Shown here: positions 43,806-52,275 of the stretch, in pieces | How the letters are laid out: every line of letters begins with the position of its first letter | Position numbering within the stretch: position 1 is the first letter of the stretch | Assembly (NCBI GenBank): GCA_016707685.1 | Contig: JADJHE010000003.1 | Location: 186,001-250,000, forward strand | From: Bacteroidota bacterium | Lineage (GTDB): Bacteria > Bacteroidota > Bacteroidia > 2-12-FULL-35-15 | DNA: 64,000 bases | Direction: 5' to 3' | Notes under the pieces: generated by a model | Seen by the model: only the letters and a program-made list of their open reading frames with translations | What the model was told of the DNA's origin: nothing | The model's database searches: none | Position numbers and translations under genes: made by a program

Positions 43806-44618
43806 TCATTTGTAAATTAATAGTTTAACATTGTTTTCATCAATTTCTTTCAACTCCCAGGAAAAGCCTTGTTGCTGTAATTCTGGAAATAAAAATTGAG
43901 GAATTCTTTTGTGATGTACCAATAAAGCCGATCTCTCATTTAAGTCTTCTAGTTTTTTTAGAATAGTAATCATTGGAGCGGGCATTTCAAGTGCTCGCAC
44001 ATCAATAGAGTCGATGTTATTTGAAAATAGTTCTAGAATCTTCTCGAAATTTTCGGTAGTTGATGGAGACTGTTCTATTGTAATAATTTCCGACTTATCT
44101 CTAATATTTTTGAAATATGTATTAAAAACATCTGGTGACTCTTTGATTGTATAACTGGCATACCCCTTTTTCTCGAGGATGTTAATTAGCGGAACGGGTG
44201 CAAAGCTATTGATAATCTTTAAGGTTTTATTTTTAGGTAGTCCTTTAATGCTATTCATAATAATATTAAATGGATCATTTCCACTCGAGATTATTTCTCG
44301 CACATCTAATTCAACTATATTGTTCATGTCCTGATTTATTATGGGATTCTCATAATTAACTAATTGTTTCTCAACTAGCATTTCTTTTGGAGTTGTTTCT
44401 ATTTCAAAACCAATCATCATTAATTTTTGAAAAATCACATTTATGTCTACTCCACCAACTTTTGCCGCATCTGCAACTGAAACTCTTCCCGCAAGAATTT
44501 TTCTCAAAATAGGATTTTTTAATTTTAAAAAATGTTTATTAATTGAAGCAATCGCTTCAATTGCTTGTTCATTTTCTTTAATTATTAAAGAAATTTTCGT
44601 GTTTGAGTTTATTTTCAT
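43806..44618 (-). CDS. DUF1858/DUF2249 protein
   Basis: A 270-aa cytoplasmic protein. The N-terminal DUF1858 (about 1-60: SINKHFLKLKNPILRKILAGRVSVADAAKVGG) is followed by two DUF2249-like domains (about 90-170 with LDVREIISSGNDPFNIIMNSIKGLPKNKTL, and about 200-270 with IDVRALEMPAPMITIL). DUF2249 is TusA-like and is common next to NO and Fe-S genes; the exact role is unknown. I start at ATG 44618, because an intrinsic terminator (44631-44661) lies just upstream and the longer start would read through it. It precedes the NnrS-like gene by one base. Confidence 0.8.
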   Translation of the reverse strand: MKINSNTKISLIIKENEQAIEAIASINKHFLKLKNPILRKILAGRVSVADAAKVGGVDINVIFQKLMMIGFEIETTPKEMLVEKQLVNYENPIINQDMNNIVELDVREIISSGNDPFNIIMNSIKGLPKNKTLKIINSFAPVPLINILEKKGYASYTIKESPDVFNTYFKNIRDKSEIITIEQSPSTTENFEKILELFSNNIDSIDVRALEMPAPMITILKKLEDLNERSALLVHHKRIPQFLFPELQQQGFSWELKEIDENNVKLLIYK

Positions 44619-44630
44619 TTTACATCGTGC

Positions 44631-44661
44631 AAAAAATAAATAGCCCAATTAAGGGCTATTT
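44631..44661 (-). terminator. Bidirectional-looking terminator between scdA and DUF1858 gene
   Basis: AAATAGCCC (44638-44646) pairs perfectly with GGGCTATTT (44653-44661) around AATTAA, with A/T-rich flanks giving a U tract in both directions. For leftward transcription it follows the scdA stop by six bases, so it would attenuate the downstream four genes of the operon. Confidence 0.75.
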
Positions 44662-44666
44662 TTTGT

Positions 44667-45617
44667 TTACAATAATTCTAATTCCATTGCTATTGCTTTT
44701 GGGAACAAGATGTTGTTTTCCAAATGAATGTGTTGATGAAGATCATCTTCAAATTCTTTTAATTTTTGATATGATAATCTATACGTTGTACAAGCATTTG
44801 CAGGAGGATTGTATTTGTTTGATAATTCAGCAATTTCCTCCATCATTTTACCAACAATATCATGTTCATGTTCCATCATGTTTACCGGGTTTTCAACTGT
44901 CCCGAATGGAGAAGGCTCAATTTTCATTCCATTACTCTTTGCTTCAGAAAGATGTTTGATATATGGGAAAAGTACATCTTCTTCTTTACACATATGGCGG
45001 TTTAGCTCATCTGCAACCAATAAAAATTTCTCTGCAATACGAATCACTTCTGGATGACGCTCCCCGTGAACACGTGCTACTTTTTGTGTATATTCAAATA
45101 AAAGTGGAATAGCTTGTTTGACATATTTGTGATGCTGATTGATTATATAATCTGCCAAAAAACCAATATCCCAGTTGTCGAAATCATTTACAATTGTATT
45201 TATTACGGCATCACATTCTTTTAGTTCCTGATTAATTTTAACAACATCCAAGCCCTTTTCTTTACAAGCAGTTGTGAGTGTTTTTTTTCCACCGCAACAA
45301 AAATCTAGGCCATATTTTTTGAAAATTTCAGCTTTTCTAAAATCTTTTTTCACAAGTTCTCCAATAGTTGCCTCTTTCTCACCTATGTCTAATTTTGCAA
45401 TAGATACTTTCCACCACTCTGGACCTGCTTCCTGGTAATCCCATTTAAAAATATTTCCTCTCTCACCTAGTAATTGGTAATAAAGAGGTTTGGGATCATG
45501 ATCGTTATGAATAACAAACCCTTCACCAGGCTGCAGCGAATCAAATTTTTCAAAAATAGTTGGATGTTTCAAACGAGGCTCAATAAGAGTAACGTTAATA
45601 ATTTCAATTGTTTTCAT
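44667..45617 (-). CDS. scdA: Fe-S cluster repair di-iron protein ScdA/RIC with N-terminal DUF2249
   Basis: A 316-aa protein. Residues about 1-70 form a DUF2249 domain (FDSLQPGEGFVIHNDHDPKPLYYQL). The ScdA_N/DUF542 segment follows (ATIGELVKKDFRKAEIFKKYGLDFCCGGKKTL, with the paired cysteines), then a hemerythrin-like domain with HHKYV, HMCKEEDVLFPYI, MMEHEHDIVG and HIHLENNILFP. RIC proteins repair [2Fe-2S] and [4Fe-4S] clusters damaged by NO or peroxide. The promoter carries the most elaborate palindrome of the window (45715-45750) and a perfect -7 box. It heads the NO-defence operon. Confidence 0.94.
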   Translation of the reverse strand: MKTIEIINVTLIEPRLKHPTIFEKFDSLQPGEGFVIHNDHDPKPLYYQLLGERGNIFKWDYQEAGPEWWKVSIAKLDIGEKEATIGELVKKDFRKAEIFKKYGLDFCCGGKKTLTTACKEKGLDVVKINQELKECDAVINTIVNDFDNWDIGFLADYIINQHHKYVKQAIPLLFEYTQKVARVHGERHPEVIRIAEKFLLVADELNRHMCKEEDVLFPYIKHLSEAKSNGMKIEPSPFGTVENPVNMMEHEHDIVGKMMEEIAELSNKYNPPANACTTYRLSYQKLKEFEDDLHQHIHLENNILFPKAIAMELELL

Positions 45618-45940
45618 AGCTATAAAATTTATAAATTAATTCAAATTGGATAAGAATGTCTGATTTAAAAACACAACAAACATTTATATTTTTAGCAAAA
45701 GTAAAAACTCTCTTCTTTGCATAATATGACATAAGTCATATTATGCAAAGAGAGATTAATTTAACTTGTGCATATGTTAATTTTATTTTCATCAATTACT
45801 TGTTGTGATTTATATATAAGTAGTATATCGTAATAAATAAAAAAGTTTTTGCATATAAATAGTCCTGCATTGTTTTAGACAAACTGCAATGAAAAATGCG
45901 TTTTTAACTCATTCGATAATTGTTTAATAAAAATTCATCT
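45618..45940. other. Intergenic region between scdA and M14 peptidase
   Basis: This 323-bp AT-rich stretch has no gene. Its left part holds the scdA promoter with the 36-bp palindrome. The right part (45760-45940) shows no clear promoter for the peptidase gene beyond a weak TTAACTTG at 45761-45768, and no RNA structure I can support. Confidence 0.5.
45715..45750 (-). promoter_or_regulatory. FNR-type palindrome with 16-bp arms, scdA promoter
   Basis: The core TGACATAAGTCA (45727-45738) is extended by perfect arms to CTTTGCATAATATGAC on the left and its complement on the right, with the four-base centre ATAA. The minus-strand -7 box TACTTTTG (45703-45696) is perfect and 33 bp away. The arms go well beyond the 12-bp core common to other sites. 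Confidence 0.82.
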
Positions 45941-48900
45941 ATGAAAAAATTCTCTATTACTGCCCTGATTTTAATTTTTACCACAATTTGCTTTTCTCAA
46001 ACACTTAGTAAAGCGCAGCAAAAGAAGGTAAATAGGCTATTTAAAAATAAAACCGAATTATATTTTACTTTCGATATAATAGACAAGTCGGAGATTGGTG
46101 TTTTAACAAAAATTATTTCTATTGATAATGTGAAGAATGGAAGCGTATGGGCTTATGCAAATAAAGAAGGATTTGAAAAATTTCTTTTACTGAACTACAA
46201 ATACAAGGTCTTAATAAACCCAAGTCGGCAAAAGAAGGTGAAGACCGAAGATTTTAGCTCCGCAAAACAAATGAATCTAATTTCATCGTATCCTACTTAC
46301 ACTGGTTATGAAGCAATGATGATGCAATTTGCTGCTGATTATCCATCCATATGTAAATTAGTAAACATAGGGACTTTGCCAAGCGGACGTAAGTTATTAA
46401 TGCTCAAAATAACAGACAATATTTATAGTAAGGAAGATGAACCTCAGTTTCTATATACATCCACGATGCATGGGGATGAAACTGCTGGCTATATTGGAAT
46501 GCTAAATTTTATAGATTATTTATTAAGCAATTACGGCACAAATACACGGGTTACGAGTTTGGTTAATAATATAGAAATATGGATTAATCCACTTGCAAAT
46601 CCAGATGGGACTTATGCTGCAGGTAATAATACAGTTAACGGAGCAACACGATTCAATGCAAATACGATTGATTTGAATAGAAATTATCCAGATCCACAAG
46701 CGGGTATTCATCCAGATGGGAATGCGTGGCAACCTGAAACGCAGTTTTTTATGACATTTGCAGATACCATGAACTTGGTGACAGCCGCAAATTTTCATGG
46801 TGGAGCAGAAGTGGTTAACTATCCTTGGGATACTTGGAGTACTGCTACAGCAGATGAAAATTGGTGGATTCGTGAATCAGCAAAATATGCTGATACTGTA
46901 TTTGCAAATAGTGCACCTGGCTATTTTACAAGTGTAACTTCTACTGGAATTACAAATGGTTTTGACTGGTATCAGATTACTGGTGGACGACAAGATTATA
47001 TGAACTATTTTCAGCATTGTAGGGAAGTCACACTTGAAATATCTGATATAAAATTATTGCCAACAAGTGATTTTAATAATAACTGGAACTACAACTATCG
47101 TTCATATTTGAATTATATGGAAGAGTGCTTGTATGGAATTCGTGGTATAATAAAGGATGCATGTACAAGCCTTCCAATAGAGGCAAAAGTATATATCTCA
47201 GGTCATGATTTCGATAGTTCGCATGTTTACTCATCACTTCCCGTTGGTAATTATCATCGTCCAATTCATCAGGGAACTTACAATGTTACTTTTTCAGCAC
47301 CTGGATACATTTCTCAAACGATTAATGGAATAGTTGTAACAAACGGGACAGCATCTGTTGTAAATGTTAATTTAAGCCCAGCTTCCCTCAGTGCAGATTT
47401 TTCAGTTGGGAGTTCCAATAATTGTAACGGGATAGTTTCATTTAATGACTTAAGTGGAAGTGCGAATACATGGTACTGGAACTTTGGCGATGGAGCAAAT
47501 TCTACATTACAAAATCCAACGCATACTTATCTGTCAAATGGAACTTATAATGTTAGTCTTGTTGCTGCTAATTGTGTTGGCTCAGACTCTGTTTATAAAA
47601 ACAATTTTATTACAGTAACTGTTACTTCTTTACCATTGGTACAAGGAGATTCAGCAATGAGTTGTGGAGCACAATCATTGTCTTTGAGTGCAGCAGGAAG
47701 TGGGACATTAAACTGGTATGATGCAGTAAATGGAGGGAGTCTTGTCAATACAGGAACAATATTTAACACGCCTGTATTAGCGACTACTACAACTTATTAT
47801 GTAGAGAATGAGGTATCGAGCGGAATTCAATATGTAGGTCCCCCTAATAGCACTATAGGTTTAGGAGGTTTTTATACAGCAGGAACTTATCATTACCTTA
47901 AATTTACAGCATTAAATTCGTTCAGGCTGGTATCTGTGTTGGTTAATTCCAATACGGTGGGCAACAGAGTGATTGAATTAAGAAATTCTGCTGGAGTTGT
48001 GATACAATCTGCTTCAGTTGCTATACCGGTAGGGCAAAGCAGGGTAACACTTAATTTTAATGTTCCAATTGGAGTTGATCTTCAACTTGGGATAGCGGGT
48101 AATAATAGTTTATATAGAAATTCAACAGGTGGAAGTTATCCATATTCTATCGCAAATAATGTTTCAATAACTGGTAACAGTGCAAATAATCTTTCTTACT
48201 ACTATTATTTTTATGATTGGGAGATTAATCAATTTTGTACTAGTAGTAGAGTTTCAGTAACTGGCATTATCAATGAAAATACCCCATCAGGTATTTCTAT
48301 TTTGAGCAACGATTCAGAAACATGTCAGGGAGAAGTAGCCTATTTTAATAGTATAGCAACAAATGCTGGCACAAATCCAACATACCTATGGTATGTAAAT
48401 AGTGTACCGACTGGTGCTGGTAATACATTCAGTACTTCAACATTATTAAATGGGGATTTTATATATTGTGTTTTGAATTCTTCTAATACCTGCGCAACAA
48501 ACAATCCGGCAACTTCAAATACACTTGCTGTTATTGTCCATCCGTTACCACCTACGCCTATTATTAACCAGTTTGGAGTGCAATTAAATTCGAATAGTTC
48601 TACCGGAAATCAATGGTACAACGTAAACACAGGGATAATTTTGGGCGAGAATGGCACCAGTTATTCTCCAATAGCAAGCGGTAGTTATTATGTGATTGTG
48701 ACAGATACTTTTGGTTGTACTTCTGATACATCTAACGTTATTCAGTATTCTACAACAACTATTTCATCTACTAGTTTTGAAAATAATTTTAAAATTTATC
48801 CGAATCCTAATAACGGATTATTTGTTATCGAGTTAAATGAATTAAATAGTTACAATGTAGTACTTTACAATTCCCTTGGACAAAAAGTGCATGAGGAAGT

Positions 48901-49024
48901 AAGTGGGAGTAACATATCTCAAATAGACTGTCAAGCATTACCTGAAGGCCTCTATTTTATAAAGATTGGCTCGGCTGAACAGACCATTTTCCAAAAAATG
49001 ATAATCAAAAAGAAGAGCTATTAA
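45941..49024 (+). CDS. T9SS-secreted M14 zinc carboxypeptidase
   Basis: A 1027-aa exported multidomain protein. Signal peptide MKKFSITALILIFTTICFSQ; M14 peptidase domain (about 120-400) with zinc ligands in STMHGDETAGYIGM and FHGGAEVVNYPWD and catalytic Glu in REVTLEIS; a carboxypeptidase regulatory-like domain (IRGIIKDACTSLPIEAKVYI); a PKD domain (WYWNFGDGANSTLQNPTHTY); Ig-like segments (ETCQGEVAYFNS); and a T9SS type A sorting domain (FKIYPNPNNGLFVIEL to FQKMIIKK). It degrades extracellular peptides. ATG 45941 starts the signal peptide, seven codons after an alternative ATG. Confidence 0.9.
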   Translation: MKKFSITALILIFTTICFSQTLSKAQQKKVNRLFKNKTELYFTFDIIDKSEIGVLTKIISIDNVKNGSVWAYANKEGFEKFLLLNYKYKVLINPSRQKKVKTEDFSSAKQMNLISSYPTYTGYEAMMMQFAADYPSICKLVNIGTLPSGRKLLMLKITDNIYSKEDEPQFLYTSTMHGDETAGYIGMLNFIDYLLSNYGTNTRVTSLVNNIEIWINPLANPDGTYAAGNNTVNGATRFNANTIDLNRNYPDPQAGIHPDGNAWQPETQFFMTFADTMNLVTAANFHGGAEVVNYPWDTWSTATADENWWIRESAKYADTVFANSAPGYFTSVTSTGITNGFDWYQITGGRQDYMNYFQHCREVTLEISDIKLLPTSDFNNNWNYNYRSYLNYMEECLYGIRGIIKDACTSLPIEAKVYISGHDFDSSHVYSSLPVGNYHRPIHQGTYNVTFSAPGYISQTINGIVVTNGTASVVNVNLSPASLSADFSVGSSNNCNGIVSFNDLSGSANTWYWNFGDGANSTLQNPTHTYLSNGTYNVSLVAANCVGSDSVYKNNFITVTVTSLPLVQGDSAMSCGAQSLSLSAAGSGTLNWYDAVNGGSLVNTGTIFNTPVLATTTTYYVENEVSSGIQYVGPPNSTIGLGGFYTAGTYHYLKFTALNSFRLVSVLVNSNTVGNRVIELRNSAGVVIQSASVAIPVGQSRVTLNFNVPIGVDLQLGIAGNNSLYRNSTGGSYPYSIANNVSITGNSANNLSYYYYFYDWEINQFCTSSRVSVTGIINENTPSGISILSNDSETCQGEVAYFNSIATNAGTNPTYLWYVNSVPTGAGNTFSTSTLLNGDFIYCVLNSSNTCATNNPATSNTLAVIVHPLPPTPIINQFGVQLNSNSSTGNQWYNVNTGIILGENGTSYSPIASGSYYVIVTDTFGCTSDTSNVIQYSTTTISSTSFENNFKIYPNPNNGLFVIELNELNSYNVVLYNSLGQKVHEEVSGSNISQIDCQALPEGLYFIKIGSAEQTIFQKMIIKKKSY

Positions 49025-49120
49025 AATAATTTTATGAAAAACATTTTTATTGTAATAAGTTAATTAAAACGATTTGCTATCAATTCGTGTTAACAAATTA
49101 TCTTGTTTAATAACCATTTT

Positions 49121-49714
49121 TTATTTTTTACTAAATAAAAAAATTAAGTCTTCTTCCAATGATAGTCCTCTGTCTTTAGCATACCAAAGATGTAAGTTTT
49201 TTACAAACTCATCGTGTGAAGCAGTTGGATGTTCTGTTTTAAATTCTTTTACCAATTTTTGAATACCAGAAGGTCGTGGGCCCCATTCCATTATTAATTT
49301 ACCAGTATTCTGATCAATGAAGATTAATTTGGGGATAGAGCGAGAACCATTTGTTAAATGCCAATCCATGATTAATAGATTTTCATCTCTTAAAATTATT
49401 TTCAGGTTAATTTTGGAATTTAATTCTGCTAATTTTGCAATTATAGGAACATTTTGAGCAGCATCGCCACACCATGATTCTGCTATGATAATCCAATCCA
49501 TTTGGCTTGAAATGGAGCGAACAAGTTCTGTTATTTTATACGATGGAATATATGTTTTATAAATGCGGCTGATTCGCTGTGCATTAATTTTTGTAGCCTC
49601 AATTCTATCGGGTAATTGTTCTCCTGTACATTTTTTATTTGCTGCACAATCACTAACTAATGCACTGTAATTGTGGTAAGATAGAGGGTTAATTAAAGAA
49701 TAGGATTTACACAT
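49121..49714 (-). CDS. Thioredoxin-like protein with single active-site cysteine
   Basis: A 197-aa thioredoxin-fold protein of the Thioredoxin_9/bacillithiol-type family: MDWIIIAESWCGDAAQNVPIIAKLAEL has WCGDA instead of CxxC, and SIPKLIFIDQNTGKLIMEWGPRP has the cis-Pro. With one active-site cysteine it cannot do normal dithiol exchange; related proteins are thought to reduce mixed disulfides. The N-terminal 60 residues hold two further cysteines (CAANKKCTG). An FNR-type palindrome lies 47 bp upstream, which places it in the anaerobic/NO regulon. Confidence 0.8.
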   Translation of the reverse strand: MCKSYSLINPLSYHNYSALVSDCAANKKCTGEQLPDRIEATKINAQRISRIYKTYIPSYKITELVRSISSQMDWIIIAESWCGDAAQNVPIIAKLAELNSKINLKIILRDENLLIMDWHLTNGSRSIPKLIFIDQNTGKLIMEWGPRPSGIQKLVKEFKTEHPTASHDEFVKNLHLWYAKDRGLSLEEDLIFLFSKK

Positions 49715-49760
49715 TGTTTTATTTTTTCACAAAGTATGGAATAAAAACAAATGGAACAAA

Positions 49761-49772
49761 TGACCTAAATCA
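49761..49772 (-). promoter_or_regulatory. FNR-type palindrome, thioredoxin-like gene
   Basis: TGACCTAAATCA. A partial -7 (ATACTTTG on the minus strand, 49737-49730) is centred 33 bp away. The site lies just beyond the 3' end of crp4. Confidence 0.68.
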
Positions 49773-49778
49773 GATACT

Positions 49779-50486
49779 TTATTTTTTCAATAATTTTTTC
49801 AGTCCAGCCATATTGACAATGTGAATTTCTTTCCCATCAAGTTTGATTAACTTGTTTTTTTGCAAAGTAAACAATGTACGTATTACTGTTTCATATGTGG
49901 TGCCTGCAAAACTTGCAAAATCAGCACGAGTGAGTGTATAGGAAAGTTTAGAAGGTGTTTCGTCATCAAACCCAAATGATTCAGCTAAAGTAATTAAGAT
50001 GCAAGCAATGCGCTCAATTACTTCTAATTGAATAAGGTTGATTAAACGATCTTCGGTATCGCGAATTTCATCCGCAAGGAAGTTAATCAGAAATACACTC
50101 AAATCGGGATTTGTTCTCAGTAGATTTAAAAAAAGATCATTCGGCAAAAAAACAATCTCGCAATCGGTTAAAGCTGTAGCTGTTATTGGGTAGGTTTCAA
50201 TTGAAATAGCTCTATGGCCAAGCAATTTATTTTCACCAGCCAAACGAAGGATTCGTTCAGGATTATCAGGATGCAGAACACTTACTTTAACTTTCCCTTT
50301 ACTAATAATATATATTCCTACAACCTTATCTCCTTGCTTAAAAACTTGTTGCCCTTTTTTAAATGTTAATGTTTTCTGATTCGATTCTATAATAGAATGC
50401 CAATCTTTAGAACAGTATTTAAATAATAAATTTTTTGTTTTGTTGTGTTGTTTAAATGATATTTTTTTTGTGCTTTTTTGTGCCAT
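49779..50486 (-). CDS. Crp/Fnr regulator 4, no cysteine cluster
   Basis: A 235-aa Crp/Fnr protein with the nucleotide-binding-like roll (VVGIYIISKGKVKVSVL), dimer helix and HTH (LTRADFASFAGTTYETVIRTLFTLQKNKLI). The N-terminal CxxC cluster of FNR is absent and the position equivalent to FNR Cys122 is not Cys (CEIVFLP is shifted). It keeps the YETVIR recognition helix, so it could bind the same palindrome. It has its own -7 box (50514-50507) and no palindrome, so it may be constitutively expressed. It might sense NO by haem, as DNR proteins do, but that is speculation. Confidence 0.87.
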   Translation of the reverse strand: MAQKSTKKISFKQHNKTKNLLFKYCSKDWHSIIESNQKTLTFKKGQQVFKQGDKVVGIYIISKGKVKVSVLHPDNPERILRLAGENKLLGHRAISIETYPITATALTDCEIVFLPNDLFLNLLRTNPDLSVFLINFLADEIRDTEDRLINLIQLEVIERIACILITLAESFGFDDETPSKLSYTLTRADFASFAGTTYETVIRTLFTLQKNKLIKLDGKEIHIVNMAGLKKLLKK

Positions 50487-50506
50487 AATGAGTAAATAAT
50501 GAGCTA

Positions 50507-50514
50507 CAAAGATA
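50507..50514 (-). promoter_or_regulatory. -7 promoter box of crp4
   Basis: On the minus strand TATCTTTG, a perfect TAnnTTTG match, 21 bp upstream of the crp4 ATG in the 42-bp gap after moaA. A TTG at 50539-50537 could be the -33 element. No palindrome is nearby. Confidence 0.5.
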
Positions 50515-50528
50515 AAAATAATTTTAAC

Positions 50529-51533
50529 CTATCCTCCAATAGAAACCATTGCTCTGTTTTTACTATTTTTTTCGATATTAAGAATATCTTCCATTGAATC
50601 CATTCCTCCTCTTCTTAATTTCTTATTCAAAACGGTATCTATGATTAGTGGTGTAATGTTTTCGCCAGCGCGATAGGCAGACAAAATATTTGTTTCAGAA
50701 TCAGAAAACAAGCAATTTTTAATCCTGCCATCAGCTGTTAAGCGAATACGATTACACGAATCGCAAAATGGATTTGTAATAGAACTGATAATCGCAAAAG
50801 TGCCTTCAAATCCATCAATTTTGTAGCTTTTACTGGTGTCGTTTTTTTTATCGGTAAGTTTTATGATTTTATTACCGAAAACATTTTTTACAGTCGACAT
50901 GATTTCTTCAAACGAAACACCTTTACTCCAATCCCATTTATTGCCATTGAAAGGCATAAATTCAATAAAACGATAATGGATTTTTCGGTCTCTCGTAAAT
51001 TCAATAAAGTCGATTAGTTCATTGTCGTTAACATCTTTTATTAATACGGCATTTAATTTTATATTAAATCCATTCTTAATCAACAAATCAATATTTGACA
51101 TCACTTTAGTGAAATAATCTCTACGAGTTATTTTATTAAATTTCGCTTCATTCAGTGTATCCAAGCTTACATTAATTGAACTTATGTTGGCATTTTTAAA
51201 AACGGTAATAAATTTATCTAAAAGAATTCCGTTTGTAGTAATAGCAAGTTCTATTGGTAATTTACCTAATTCAGTAATTATTTCAGCTGCGTCTTTTCGG
51301 ACCAAGGGTTCGCCCCCAGTTAAGCGAATTTTTTTTATGCCAAGAGAAACAAAAGTTTTTGCAATTGATAACAGTTCAGCTTTATTCATGTATGCTTCAT
51401 TTTCCTTTAGGACAATTCCATCCTCAGGCATACAATAAAAACATCGTAAATTGCATCTTTCTGTTAGAGATATTCTTAGGTAATCGTGTACCCTTCCAAA
51501 TTTATCACTTAACAAATTTGCTGTCGTTTCCAT
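50529..51533 (-). CDS. moaA: GTP 3',8-cyclase MoaA
   Basis: A 334-aa radical SAM enzyme for the first step of molybdenum cofactor synthesis. The N-terminal cluster motif is CNLRCFYC (C27, C31, C34). The second cluster is CDSCNRIRLTADGRIKNC. KKIRLTGGEPLVRKD and the C-terminal Gly-Gly (MVSIGG), needed for activity, are present. It is separated from the main cofactor operon (19.9-24.8 kb) but is ten bases after the hemerythrin gene, and the pair has an FNR-type palindrome upstream, so cofactor synthesis is controlled at its first step by the same signal. Confidence 0.96.
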   Translation of the reverse strand: METTANLLSDKFGRVHDYLRISLTERCNLRCFYCMPEDGIVLKENEAYMNKAELLSIAKTFVSLGIKKIRLTGGEPLVRKDAAEIITELGKLPIELAITTNGILLDKFITVFKNANISSINVSLDTLNEAKFNKITRRDYFTKVMSNIDLLIKNGFNIKLNAVLIKDVNDNELIDFIEFTRDRKIHYRFIEFMPFNGNKWDWSKGVSFEEIMSTVKNVFGNKIIKLTDKKNDTSKSYKIDGFEGTFAIISSITNPFCDSCNRIRLTADGRIKNCLFSDSETNILSAYRAGENITPLIIDTVLNKKLRRGGMDSMEDILNIEKNSKNRAMVSIGG

Positions 51534-51543
51534 AGTGTATTAA

Positions 51544-52212
51544 TTAAAATTTATCCATCAGTCGTTCGATTTCCTCAAACTCTTCCTTAGAAATATATTT
51601 ATGTGCAAGTGGAAATAATGTATGATCTTCTCTGTAGATATGTAATTTGAGGGATTCAATTAATTCGCGTGCATTTTCATATGCAGTATCAAAGATAAAC
51701 ATTCGTGAAGGGATATCTGAGATACGTGTTGCCAATCCTAAGAAATTAAAAGTTAATACACCCAATTGAATGAATTTTACATGATCATCTTCCATTACGT
51801 CAATAGCAGTCATCATGTGTTCACCTACACTATGTTCACCTGCTTCAATTAATTTCTTATTTAAAACAGGAAACAATGTTTTCTCTTCTTTGTGATTGTG
51901 ATTAGAAATGTTTTCATCAAAGTATTTGAAGAATACTCCAAAAATTTCATTGATTTTACTATCTAATTGGTAGCCATTTTCTTTAAACTGAACTACTGCG
52001 CGCTCAAAGTCTTCTATCTTTTCGAGTGCCAGTTTGTGCTCGTTAATTAATTGCTGAATAGGTTTTGCATAGTCGGAAAATGTTGTATTGCCAACAGTTG
52101 ATGCTGAATACGCATCTGGCGGATCCATTGGTGTATGTTCTACTTCTTCTAATCCTTTTTCTACGTTACGTTGAACAGGATCTGTTTTAGCTAATTTTTT
52201 TAGGTCTATCAT
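51544..52212 (-). CDS. Hemerythrin-domain protein
   Basis: A 222-aa protein with a four-helix HHE domain. Likely di-iron ligands are in NEHKLALEK, NHNHKEEKTLFPVL, MEDDHVKF and HIYREDHTLFPLAH. Bacterial HHE proteins bind O2, NO or iron and are common in NO-defence regulons. It is the first gene of a unit with moaA, under the palindrome at 52261. It differs from ScdA in lacking the DUF542 cysteine pair, so it is not a second RIC protein. Function in O2 or NO sequestration is inferred from the fold and its neighbours. Confidence 0.88.
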   Translation of the reverse strand: MIDLKKLAKTDPVQRNVEKGLEEVEHTPMDPPDAYSASTVGNTTFSDYAKPIQQLINEHKLALEKIEDFERAVVQFKENGYQLDSKINEIFGVFFKYFDENISNHNHKEEKTLFPVLNKKLIEAGEHSVGEHMMTAIDVMEDDHVKFIQLGVLTFNFLGLATRISDIPSRMFIFDTAYENARELIESLKLHIYREDHTLFPLAHKYISKEEFEEIERLMDKF

Positions 52213-52260
52213 AGCGTTATGTTTTGTTGCAAATAACGGTACAAAACAGCAATCAAAATA

Positions 52261-52272
52261 TGACGTGTGTCA
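52261..52272 (-). promoter_or_regulatory. FNR-type palindrome, hemerythrin-moaA promoter
   Basis: TGACGTGTGTCA with AATA/TATT flanks. A partial -7 (GTTATTTG, minus, 52237-52230) is centred 33 bp away. It lies between the hemerythrin ATG (52212) and the 3' end of the MbnH-like gene. Confidence 0.7.
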
Positions 52273-52275
52273 TAT

